DNA from: Pegea sp. RAD2-039
Lineage: Eukaryota; Chordata; Thaliacea; Salpida; Salpidae
Assembly (NCBI GenBank): GCA_034620365.1
Contig: JAQGEQ010000316.1
Span: 782,864 to 846,863 of the forward strand
Length of the DNA stretch: 64,000 nucleotides
Direction: 5' to 3'
The first letter of the stretch is position 1, and every line of letters begins with the position of its first letter. A model generated the notes under the pieces. The model ran no database searches and was not told where the DNA came from. It saw only the letters and a program-made list of their open reading frames with translations. Position numbers and translations under genes: made by a program. This document shows positions 42,901 to 59,368 of this stretch, piece by piece.

Positions 42901-43086
42901 TGTTTGTAACTGTACCAAACAAACCTGACAATAAGTGTGACCGCATCCTAAACTAACTGGAAGTCTACCACGTCTGTTAAATTCTTTGTTACAGACAGAA
43001 CATCTAAGTAGTTCAACCCATGAAACTTGATTAGCTGTTCCTCCAAACACTTTATTTTTATCATTCTGACGATTCTTAAAAGCCAT
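39901..43086 (-). CDS. RC3H1: Roquin (RC3H), RING-ROQ-CCCH RNA-binding repressor, single exon
   Basis: Binds constitutive decay elements (stem-loops) in mRNA 3' UTRs and recruits the CCR4-NOT complex; also a RING E3. One uninterrupted ORF of 1061 residues. RING at about 29-76 ([20 protein letters not shown], CQIDQ); ROQ core at about 105-400, with [35 protein letters not shown] and [16 protein letters not shown] nearly as in vertebrates; the RNA-contact residues Lys228 (SRKVL), Lys247 (ASKTS) and Arg259 (YRAS) are kept; CCCH finger at 426-445 (C-x8-C-x5-C-x3-H in [21 protein letters not shown]). The long C-terminal half is low-complexity Ser/Asn/His/Gln with two short Cys clusters (CCHCNC, CKCDRC), and ends in a Glu-rich helix. 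No introns, although vertebrate genes have about 20 exons. An acceptor TTTCTTTAACAG stands four bases before the ATG. Confidence 0.96.
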   Translation of the reverse strand: [1061 protein letters not shown]

Positions 43087-45452
43087 TTATCTGTTAAAGA
43101 AAATAATTGTGTCATCAAAAATATGCTACTAATAGAAAATCTTTCGTTTCAAACAAAATTACTTCATAGAATGATATTTTAGTCAAAAAACCATTGAACA
43201 AAAAATGGGGGAAATAAAGAAATGGAAAAATTGTATTTGATATTAAAATATTTATCTTATCAATTGTTGTATGTTTAAAATTAAATCTAGCATTTATATA
43301 TTTATAATTTGTCTTACATTTATAAACATTTCTTCAAATCAAAAAACTTAAAAAAAATAAACAACATTTATGAAATATTTACTAATTTTGGTTAAATAAC
43401 TAAATATTTTAAAGGCTCTTTGGGAATACAACGATAATATTTATAACTAATTCTCACTCATCAAACTAATGATTAAACAAATAGATATTTATTCAGCTTT
43501 AATTTATAAACTATTTCAATTTTACAAATATACATCGATTTGTAAGCTTTTTATATTTATTTGATATATTTATAAAAGTAATACAATAAAAGTCACTTTA
43601 TGGTATATCAATAACAATTACTTAACTATATTATAAACTACATAAACATTTTACATAACATAAGTTAACATTACACAATTTCATTAATTTTCAAGAAAAA
43701 ATCAAAAGATTTATTAATATAAAGTCGTATATAAAAAATCCAAATGATTTAGACCATTATAAAAATAATATTTAAAAGTAATTTATTTAATAAAGCAAGT
43801 TAAAAATTTTACTTTTCAGTGTTTTTGGTTGTAAATAAATATTTATTATTAATAAAAATATGTATATAAAATAAAAAACAAATTTATATATAATAAAGTT
43901 CAACAACTTGAAGAACTCATATAAGATGTTTTTCTAAATTAACAATAAAAGAATTAAATTTTATTGATGAAACAATTTTTAGAAAAGCAAATTTAAAGCT
44001 TTTTACTACTTTACAACACTTTAAACAGTTTTACAAAATAAGTTTCATGTAAATTGGTAGAATTTTTTCATAATATTTAAGAATTTAATTATTGGATAAC
44101 ATTCAGAAATATTTAAAAGTACTGAAAAGCTACATTTAGCAAATATATGCATATAATTAGATCAAATAAAAGATATTTCATTTTAATAAATAAATGATCA
44201 ATTTGAAACAATTTTAAACTTAACATAATTTCATTAATTTTGTTAGCTATTTAGAAAAACGATTAAGTTTAAAAATTGTTTAAAATGTGTAAAATATTTT
44301 CAAACACATTTGTTCTGTAAATTGTTGAATGAAACATAAAAAACTTAAAGTTTGTAGAAAAATAAAATTAGAAATGATTATTATATAACTACTTCAGAAT
44401 CTTAATTATGAAACTAAATTGTCTTTTTAAATGTTCAAATTAAAAACTGATAGTTAAATTGAAAAAAACGTCAACTTTTATTGACGATTATGGTTAATCA
44501 TTAAAATTTTTTTTATAATTTCAAGTTAACCTAGACTTATTAAATTAATTGCCATATTTTGTAAAATATGTAGAAATGAAGGCCACATTTATCATAAGAT
44601 TGCTTTATATCTGTTAGATATGATCAAAGTGAAAATATTTTAAGCTTAACTTATTTTGCCCGAACAAAAATAGATTTGTTATCTTTTCTATTTACGAGTA
44701 ATTTAACTATCATAATTTGTTATAATTGTATATTATTTTAGGTTGTCTCAAAATATTAGTTGAATGATACAATAACCAGATTTAACAGCCAAGGAAACTT
44801 TTACTTTTCCAATCTCAAAGTGCAACTATAACTTTGAACTAAAACAAATTCGGTTTAACTGACATGCGGACTAGAAGAATATTTACTAACTTAACCTTTT
44901 TAGCCAAGAATTCATACATAAAAGCTTGGCAAAAGTCTGTTAAACTTAATAGTCGAAGGTGATAATGAAACACATGGTTCTAATTTTATTCGGTGAAGCA
45001 TCGTTACAAAAGTAATTGAAATTTTGAAATCGCCAATAGGTAAAAAATCTTTAATTTGAAAACTAACAACCAAGAGTTGAAACCTGTATTTAAGTAGGAC
45101 GACTCCTAGCTACAGACATTAAGATTATTAAACTAAAATCAGTGGTCAGAGTGAAAAAAAACTTCGGTAATGTTTGAGATCATTCCATTGAAGTTCTTCT
45201 TAGAAAAGCTCTTAGTCATTTGGCGAAAACTGCATTTCGATTGATAGGCAGGTGAGGGACCCTATTGATTTTTATCTTAAGAATAACTGAGTTAACAGAA
45301 AATTGAATTAATTTCAAATAAAGATATGAATAAATATTTTTTATATTTACAAACGGTACAAGTAGAAATAGAACTTAAGTAGCTAAAACGAAAACTCAAA
45401 CTGAGAAAAATTACACTTTTTATTTGAACTAATAAATAAGTTCATAAAAGAA
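43087..45452. other. Long AT-rich spacer
   Basis: About 2.4 kb of very AT-rich sequence without a credible gene. A slightly richer patch at 44730-45260 shows no clear coding or repeat identity. Confidence 0.5.
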
Positions 45453-49777
<4,325 letters not shown>

Positions 49778-51931
49778 AGTGCTGATAACCTTAATCGAGT
49801 ACAGAGAAACTATAACTTCACCTAGTCTTGTAAAGCTAGGATTGTCGAAATATTGGAACCTACAAGTTTGTAGAAAATGTCTTTTTTGATTTAGTTTTTA
49901 GATTTATTTTGCCAAAAATATTGCAAAAATATTATGTATTAAAAAAACTTTATTTAGTAGCTTAATAAAACAGTTGATTTCTAAAACGATCATTTCAACG
50001 AGATTAAGTAACGCATTCAGTTTAAACTCTCTAACTAATAGCTAGTTTCTTGATGCCACAGAGCTACTGAACAATAACTCTGTAGATAGATTATCATTAT
50101 AATCAAACACCTTTATGTTACTAAATTTTTTATATAATTATTAACGAAATATAAATTTAATGTTACCAAAAAAGTCTGCTGAAACTAAATAAAAAAGCTT
50201 TCTAGCTTAATGATGTGTATTAGAATCTCTTTTTTAATTATTTAGTTGTTATTCTATCTCAGCTAATTAATTGGAACTAAAATGTTGAATATTCCAGTTG
50301 AAAAGTTTTGTTGGAATTCATTATACTAGTGCGCTTATTTATTTTTTTCTTTCAAATATCTTTCCACTTTCCGGCATAGGTTTATGACTTTAATTTTATC
50401 GTTAACGTTTTGGTACAATTTACATGAGTTAATAAAGTAATAAAAGAAAGTAGAGCCATCAAAATAATGCGTAATTAAACTATTTGATGATCTTTACTTA
50501 ATATAATTATACTGAAAATACTCAGCCATATGAAGTGGGTAAAAATAGAAAAATTTATTCAAATTATTTAATCAGTATCAGAATTGCTAGGCGACAAAAC
50601 AGTTCCTGATAAATGATACATTTAAAATCGATAGAAACACAATTTATAATTTTTGAGATACAGTCTCAAACTGCTACAGTCTCAAACAACAACCTGCTAC
50701 AAGCTGTTAGCAAAATGAAAACCAAACTTCTTATTAAAAACAAGATTTGTATTCATAATTCTTTAAGTAAAATAGTTGAGATGTTTGGTCTTCCATTGCT
50801 AAATACTCAAATAAATTTTGAAAATATTATCTTTAATAAAAACGTTTTTTTAATTCATCAACTTATTGTGAAGATAATGATAAAAAATAAGCTTTCAATT
50901 TTTCATGAGTAATTACAATACCATCAAATATATATATTATCAGTAGAAGATTATTTTAGAGAGCTATTACCAATTATATTAGGATCGTTATCTGAGGCAC
51001 AAATTGGTATATATCTATCTCTCAGACAAAAGTTACCTAGTCAGGTTAAGGTGTTTAATTGAGCTCAATAATGTATTTTTAATCGTTTATATCTTATGTG
51101 GTATTCAAATCTGATTGCTAGTAATTCAATCCAAAATTTATGTTGACATTTGATGAGATGACATTTAATTTAAAACACAATATTCCTTATACTGCAATAA
51201 TTCCTTTTTTGTAATATTAACAGTTTTATAACGCTGAACTCTTAGAAATTTCTAAAAATAATAAATAATTCAAAACCTATAATATCAGTTTTTGAAATTT
51301 GAACTTATTTTACAAAAGCAAGTACAAATATAAAACCTTAAACTGTGGGTGGTAAGTTGTGGATATTTTAGTAACATCTAAAATAATTTAGATAACCCTA
51401 ACAATTTTTTGTAATAAAACATTATTCAACCTTTTAGATTCACATTTATCATTTAAATAAAAATGTTTAGCTACCTTTGCTTTAGGCTATAAAATAGTAC
51501 TTCTTCAGTGTTTACTATGTTTAAAAAATAACTTTTCAAATTGTTCATTTCATAAATAATTGAAGAAAGAGAAAAACGCTTCGAATGAGTAAGTTGCCAT
51601 CAGTAAGCAGATAATTGTCAGCTACAAAAGCAATTTTAGGTCAATAAACAGAATATTATATTGTTAATAAGGAAGATTATTGCATAAATACTAAAGAAGA
51701 AAAATGATAACAAATACTGCTAGCTCTTATTTGTAAACAGATTAGAAAGATAATTCAAAGTTTAATGAACTAAATAAAATAGAGTTGTAAAATGTAAAGA
51801 AAAAAAGAATGAAAATATTCAGAAGTGATTATAAAATATAATAAGTGTATAAGGAGCTTGTTAATTCTTATTTCAAAACAATAAATTTTAAAAAAATTTG
51901 TAAATATTGAAAGTTGAAGATGTATTTTGAT
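49778..51931. other. AT-rich spacer upstream of the helicase
   Basis: No gene supported. The open frame 50613-50912 (99 codons) is Ile/Asn/Lys-rich without a domain, signal or splice partner and is left out. Confidence 0.45.
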
Positions 51932-54900
51932 CTAAATATCATCAAAAATATTTCGTGGAGGTTTTGTCGTCACTGAAGATGAAGTAACAGGTTGTCTTCC
52001 TTCAATAATTGAATTATAATCAGCTGATTCCTCTCCAAACAAACCGACGTTTTCATTTTCTTTCTGTTGAACTTCTTAAAAAAAAACTTTTAGAAAATGA
52101 AAAATAGAAGATAGGAATTAGATTACCTGTGTTTCTATTCTCGGCATTTTTCATAACCTTACCTTTCCATTCTCGATTTGTGATGTCCTTGTCATGAGCT
52201 AACTGATTCAAATGTTTCGATCTATGAATCGAACTCATTTCTCTTTCTATTCTTCGTTTTTCTTTCAAAATTAACAAATGAAAATATTTGGAATGAAAAC
52301 ATGAACAAATGCAAACCTCTATTTACTAGTTGCTTGCCTTCGTTGATATAATCTGAAGCTAAATCGTCAACATTACCATCAATAAACTGCTGAAACCCAA
52401 ATATTGTCAAGCATCTTTGAGCCACCTTGAAGTAAGTAGCCACACAAAGCACAAGAACCATGATGGGAAAGTAAACATTAAAACCTTCTGATATGAAAGT
52501 GATCAATTCTAAGTGACCCATTATCTGTAAAAGGTTTTTTCATTTTTTATTCAGTTTCACGTTGCTGTTTGTACTTGAGTGTATGAAGTTTGAACTTGAG
52601 TATTATTAGGAGTATCCAATGGAGTATCTAGGTGAATAAGTCCTAAGAAGTTGAGACATAACGGAGCAGTTAGACGACATAACATTCTGAAATTGTTACA
52701 ATTTTGCTGAAATGTCGACTAAAATGAACTTCAACAAAATCAAATAAATACTAACGTGCCAACAAACAGCAAACTGGTCTCATTAGTTTGGTGGTGGCCG
52801 GCTATATAGTAGTAATTGAAGATTTTGATTCGGAATACAGTATAATAAGCACAAAAACAAAGATAGAATATAACCAAGCAAGATGCGAGCTGAAAATAAA
52901 CATTTGAGCGACGAGACAATTTGATTGAGATGGTTTCTGACTTCAATGTAGAAAAAGTTTGAACTGGATTTTGCCAAGTTGATGAAGAGAGCAAAGATGG
53001 AAAGAACTGGTTTGGTGGTAAAGAAAGTACATTCAGACCAGATGACCATAAACGTGAGAACAGCTAGTAACAACGCAGCGACTTGTCGAGCAATTGGTTG
53101 AATTTGACAATACCATTTCCATTCTAAAACATTAAAAGATAAAAAAATCTGTGATTAGATTAACTGAAATAAAATTACTTAAAGTTGGATTCAATAATTT
53201 GTAGAAAGTTGTGTCTTCTTCTAAACTCGAAACTTCTACTTTCCAAACTCTTACAAAATGAGAAGTTTAGTTTTAGTTTGAAAACAAGAGCAGAAAGTGT
53301 AGTAAGTAGAATTGTGATAAATTATTTATACAACTGATTTCATGCAATCGAAAGTGTTGGAAACCTTGGAGATACAGCAAGAGAATTTTTCATGATATTC
53401 TCCAGATGCAGAGCACGGCTCATCAAGATCTTGTATTGAACATTAGTCCGTTTTGCTGTATCAATCGCTAGTATTAATTGTCTAAAATTAAATAAAATTA
53501 TCAAGTAGAAAACTAGCAGAAGTGTAACAAACTTGTGTAGTCGAATTAAATGAGCATCAGATGGTGATTGCTCATTACTATCTTCATCATAATCTTGATA
53601 ATCATCTAGTCCTCGGCTTACAAGAGAGTCTTGAAAATCGCTTGAGCACTGAACAAAAGTATTCATCTTAAGTTAAAAGTCAAACTGAAGAGAAAGAAGA
53701 CCTTGCTGATGATGATATTAACCAGCTTTCTAGACGGGTTATTGTAGCGCACACGTTCTGAAATTCGTTTTACTTCCTGCAGAACAAAATTAAATTACAG
53801 AAGAAAATTAAAGAAAGAGAATATTGGTTAACCTCCAACAAATCTTCCAAGTTTTCGTGGGCTTCTTGTTTTTCACTGCTTAGTTTAGAAAGATGAAAAT
53901 ATGTTCGCGTCAAAGTCAATTGGATGTTAGCCTTATCCCACAAACGCCTTGGGACTTCAACAAGCCCATACCCAAGTAGAAGGATCAGAAGAAATAAACC
54001 CCAGGTGTTAGAAGCAGTAATCACCAACACTTTAATCTTTAGCCTACGTTAAAAGTTCTTATTTAATTTATCGAGAGCTTTAGGTTTGAGCTTGACTTAC
54101 ATGTTGAAACTTATACTGGGTGAAATCGCAATAAAGAAAATGATAATTACAAAAATGAAAAGAAAAGAAATATAATAAGTTGCGTTTGATACAACAGCGC
54201 GCTTCATTTTACCAAGAATTGTGAACTCGCCAGCGCATACATATGCTTGTAAGAGAGGCAAAACCAGCCTAAGCAAACAAAAAACTTGTTTCAAACTTGT
54301 TTAGTTGGTTAAACTAAATTCTATTGGTGTTAAGCTAAAACTTCATATATTTATGTAATAACTAAATTAAAACTTCAATTAAAATTTATTATATTACAAT
54401 TTAAAATTATCTAACAAATATGATTAAACATTTATTCTACCAAATTAGGAATAATGATAATAACTAAAGTCACCAAGTAAGAAATTGAGAACTCCAATAC
54501 ACGATCCTCCACATTGTTGGCAAAGTTTGTTCTGGTACATAGCTCCAAGGTTTCTGGCAGTTACTTTTTGGTTTAGTAAATGGAATTTCTGTAATAAACT
54601 AGTTTTGTGAGTCACATGTACATGCGTTAAAAAGCGACATGCTGACATAGTTACATTTGCAAATTGAATTAGTTTTATTAGTAAAAATTTTTATATCAAA
54701 TTTTACTTAGTTTGTTTAATGTGAATTGTAAATAAAATCATAAAACTTATATTGTAGCTTTAGGAATCTGATTAAAATATTCTAAAATGTTTACCATTAT
54801 TACACTAGATACTACATTACTAATAAAAACTAAATAGAACGCTCAGAATATCTTAAAGTAAACTTTTATGTCAGACTTAAATCTTTTTTGCACATTTTGA

Positions 54901-55885
54901 AAACTTTAAAAAAATTTAAGAAGATGATATGAAGAAAAGTATAAATATATTTTAAAATTTTACATGAAAAACTCAAACAACAGGAGTCTAAGATAATAAT
55001 TAGTTAAAATAATCCATCTTTCAATGAGCTTATTCATCATTAGAATGTTAATCACGTGACAGCATCCATACCAGTAAAGTTGATGATGTTTGATGGTGGA
55101 CTGCTAATATTCACAAAAGTTTGAATTGTTGAACTGTTTAATGGAGAGGATGTTGTACCATTGCTAAATGACTGTAGTTTGTAAGAATCTAAATACATCA
55201 ATGACAAATATTCTTGACAGAAAAGCATAATCAGAAATGAAGCCACAAAAGCTAACAACTATTGCATAGTATATACATATTTTTACAACTTATTTTCTCG
55301 ATAAGAATTTATCAGTAAAGATTTCTTCAATTTATAGTTTTACTTTTTATTCTAGTCATAATGACTGAATACTTTAGAAAAATAAAGTTTAAACAATTTT
55401 GAAAATAAAGTGACAAAGTAATGAAAAGTTTTTTGAAACTAATGAATAGTTAAAACTATTTTTAGAATAGTTTATTTATTTATAAAAACAATATTAATAT
55501 TCTAGATGATGAATATTAATTAATAATTTATATTGATATATAGAAAAAGAAATAGTACCTCTTTTCATCAATGACATCAAAGTAGAATTAATAGGAACAG
55601 AGGATGTATTGGTTACAACATTCTCAAACGCAACACATTCACGATAGAATGTCTAAAAAATAAAATTACAAATATTATATTATTTGATAGCTTGTGTTTT
55701 TTTATGTAACTTACCGATGAAACATCTAATGGAATAATAAACACAATAATCATACTAAAATACCATGATACTAAAGTTGCTACTGTAACAATTATGTGCT
55801 GTCTTCTGATTCTTCCATAATGCATCAATAAAGCAAAAGTTGCAATGAAAACAATTAATAATTCCAACACAAAAGGTGCAAACAT
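51932..55885 (-). CDS. LMBRD2: LMBRD2, LMBR1-domain multipass membrane protein
   Basis: Plasma-membrane protein of the LMBR1 family, linked to GPCR (beta2-adrenergic) signalling. Sixteen exons: 55885-55715, 55652-55559, 55188-55072, 54588-54474, 54268-54101, 54043-53833, 53776-53702, 53648-53533, 53481-53365, 53249-53179, 53123-52942, 52889-52756, 52686-52575, 52524-52317, 52261-52127, 52074-51932; about 720 residues as in vertebrates. Matches: [140 protein letters not shown]; the end NIFDDI is like human IFNDV. About nine membrane spans with a central coiled coil. The loop in exon 3 is Ser/Asn/Thr-rich, with N-glycosylation sites, and is the only divergent part. Exon phases agree across all joins. 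Confidence 0.96.
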
Positions 55886-57400
55886 TTTTATTCTTGTTTC
55901 ATTAAAGCACCTAACAAGTAAAAAAGTTATTTAGTATTTGTAGTTGTACTTGTTTATATAAGAAAACTTGACATAAACATTATTTAAGCTTTAAAGATTA
56001 TATTTCAAAAAGCTCAGAAAGGATCAAAATATTTTTTTTAACTTGAGCATGTAATTTTTATTAGGACCTATGAAATATATTAGTATAATATCTAAAATAT
56101 TTATAAAAACTAAACACATACTGATGACTAACTTTTTATATATTTACAAAGAGAGTTAAAGAATTTACAACAAAATATTCAGATTGTTCTTAATATAAAA
56201 GTTTATCATCAACAATTTATAAACCTGGCTTAAGTCACATGACTTTATTTATGTGTTTTCATAAATACATATAATTAATATTTTCTAATAATTTTTAATA
56301 AAAAATAGTATTATCAAACATAGAAAGTTTAAAAAATAGAGTTAAATAAGTGTATATATTAAAATTAGTAAAATTACAAAATATCAAATGACCTAAAATT
56401 CTATAACCGAACATTGAATCTGTGACAAATAATGAATAAGAAAACAAAAAAAAATTTAATTTTTAATTTATATTGGAAATCAAAACAAAGTTACAAAACT
56501 TACCAAATCTACATAAGGAATGTTAAACAAACTTTTAAAATATACAAAAATCTACCGTCAAACAAATAGATAAATAAACACGACATCAATAACTAATTTG
56601 TCTTAAAAATTTACTTCACTGAGTTAATTATATAAAAGCGTACTAAAAATATATCAGTTAGCACATTTGAATGCTAAAAATTATTCATATGATAATTTTT
56701 TAACTTATTTTCCACATAAAAATTAGATTAATATTTATTTACCTTGTAAAATTATCTTAAATACTCCCAATCTTCAATGTGAGAAATTAAGTCTTACATA
56801 TTGTTTACTGTCGTAAAACTATCAATTTAATTTCGAATCACCAAACTAAATTTTTGCTTCCGCGAGCCATTCAAAATCATTCGTGTGTTTTGCAGTTGTA
56901 GAGTAGGCGAATATTTTGTACCTTAAACTAGAATTCGGGAAGATATCGTAGCAGATCGCTTCAAATAGCGCTCTATACTCGGTAAACAACTGAAGAATAA
57001 ATAAGATAAAGAAATTTCAAAGAGTTTTATAGTTCTTTAGTCCTTCACTAATCTATGTTTTGTTTTTGAGACTATTTCTGGAGCACACCCAAACTTGGCC
57101 GAAGCAGGTTACTGTTATTGTGACAGCCCGTTAATTTGTTTTTCAAAAATTAGAGAACCTGCTTGTCAGTCACCAACCAGGTAACTTAGGCTAGCATTTT
57201 ATGTAAATATAGTGATTAAAGAGATCGCCACCAAACGGTATTATAAACCAAAAAAAGTATGGCATAGAAAATATCCTATAGTAATAAATTTTTGTTTAGA
57301 GTACGATGTATAGGTTGTGGGTAATATTAGACAGCAACAGTTAGCAACATCGTTAGAAAGAAAGTTTGAAGAAGTTTTAAATTCAATTAACCATGAAAAC
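55886..57400. other. AT-rich spacer upstream of LMBRD2
   Basis: Very AT-rich up to about 56800, then a less AT-rich patch (56850-57250) of unknown nature, possibly the 3' flank of the retrotransposon that follows. Confidence 0.45.
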
Positions 57401-58650
57401 TTTACGGTATGTGCGCTGTTCCAAATAGAGCTATTTTTTGAATTTCAGCTCCTTGAATTGTTCCTGGTATTGGTTGAATAAGCTTTTCGAATTCTTTTGA
57501 TGTTATTCTTAACGGAAATATTTTAGTACCTACTTTTCGTATTTTTTAAATTTCTATTCCTAGATCTTTATATTTGGATTTCTTCTTGAATTATCTGACG
57601 TTTACATTTGTTTCGCTTAGTACTGCGACGTCTATTATACTTATTAAACACATTTTGCTGCTTTTATATATTATAACAATGTCTGGTCTGCTGCCTCTAA
57701 TTTTTCAGTCTGTATTGATGTACTGTGTAATTTTTATTTTTGAAAACTGGTTCTAAACTCTTCTTTTTGCTTTGTGAGCAAGTACTTTTTCTGCCTTTGT
57801 TCATGGTTGTAGATACTAATAATCCAGTTAGAAAATGATTCCTTGTAAGTGTACAACCCAATTGTCGCAGTTTTAAATGTATCTTCCATCTTTAGTACAC
57901 AACCATCACCTTCACATCTTTTTATGTAGAGGCGGTTAGCATCTACTTTTGGGTGATGCATTTGGTCTATTATCATTAATTTACAAAGCCTTGTGTCCAG
58001 TTTTTAATTAAAATTAATCACCAGTTGGTGATAATAAAAGTACACATCATTACTGGAATTGTCAAGCTATTAACGCTATAAAATTATTTGTTGAATTGAG
58101 ATCTGTGAAGAGTATCTTTTCTTGCTCTAAAAGGTAAGACTTTTTCCGGATCTCTTTTTCATGTTATTATGTAATATTCTTTGTATATTGATATAGATAC
58201 TGTATAGTAATATTTCCTTAATTAAATTTGGTAGTTTGATTCTTGATCCAAATCTTTGATTGAAAATTTTCGCTGAGAAGAATGTTTTTGGTTGATGATT
58301 TTAAAAGTAACTTTTGCAAATTTTCAATACCAAAAGTCATTCAAATATCCTCAAATACAAATGGATATGTAGTGATCACTAAGTATTGTAGTGAGTGACC
58401 GTTTTTAGCTTACATTTTCAATTTATCCATATAGAACAGGTGCGTTAATGTTTTATTGTAAATCCGCCTGACATTGTGTCTTGTAGTTAAGATAGTATTA
58501 GTAAGACTCAGAAGAATAACGCAGAGAACAAGTCACCCTGGAAGATTTTTTATCTGATGTTTATTTAAGTGAAACTTCATTTATAGTACAACTCCATTGT
58601 TTGGATGATCCTTTTACAGCTTTACGATTGTCAATTCCTACCGTACTGAG
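57400..58650 (-). mobile_element. Second dead non-LTR retrotransposon, different clade
   Basis: On the minus strand from about 58580: IFQGDLFSALFF, a decayed form of the GIFQGDSLSALWFCLALNPLS reverse-transcriptase block; then FYMDKLKM near 58435 (in place of the MDD-type catalytic box), and an intact stretch at 57976-57734 with MHHPKVDANRLYIKRCEGDG, like the FHPKSSTLRLYTKRKEGGRG region of R2-like or related LINE proteins, followed by TATIGLYTYKES. Stops and frameshifts are frequent. It differs from the element at 17-18.8 kb in motif type, so two unrelated families are present. Confidence 0.75.
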
Positions 58651-59368
58651 ATCTATTGCTGTAGCCTACAAAGCTTAGCCAGAAAATTTTGTATTATAGC
58701 TGATCTATTTTCATCATGTTATTTAAAAAACTTAAAAATTTGGATTATACAACAGATTTATAATTCATATTAAAACTTGAATTACGTAAACTTATTTATT
58801 ACCTAGTAAAAATATTACAGTGTTTAGACTTTGGTATGTAATGTTGTGTCTTAAGAACCCTTAAGAACTTTTTAACCAATTATTTCTTTTTAAAAGTATA
58901 GAAATGATAAAATCATTTTAATTTTTTTTGAAAATTACCTCTTGAACTTATTTTACTAATAAAATTGTTCATTTTCATCTTTTTATCCAACGGAATGTTG
59001 AACATTTAATTTTAAGCAAAATTTGTTAGCACAATAATAAGATAAAATCAGATAAAAACATTCTATCCATTTCACCTTCTTCGTAGATACTAACCTCTTT
59101 TTATTTTTATGAATATATAGTTTTATTGTAGGATAGATTTATGCATGTTTTAAATATTAGTTATTATTTCTTTAAAGTATTGATTATTATTTTTATAGTA
59201 TATATTTTAATATATAATAATAATAAATATATAAATGGTGTGTACTGAGTTATTATTTTCAATATTTGTTTAAAAAAAGTTTCTTTTGCTTTATATCTAG
59301 GTATTAGTAGTTAAATTTATTTTAAATCAATATATATATATAGTTTCATAATTATTTATTAAGTCAAA
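58651..59368. other. AT-rich spacer upstream of AP-3 sigma
   Basis: No gene. Includes a TATATA run at 59330-59342 directly before the gene; with such AT content it cannot be called a TATA box. Confidence 0.5.

Noticed and set aside
50613-50912. 99-codon plus-strand ORF
   Set aside because: Composition equals that of random AT-rich sequence; no family likeness or neighbouring exon.
57574-57756. Plus-strand hydrophobic ORF
   Set aside because: Overlaps the minus-strand LINE relic and shows no conserved feature.
59330-59342. TATA box for AP-3 sigma
   Set aside because: A TATATA run in sequence of this AT content has no predictive value, and its distance to the ATG is too short.
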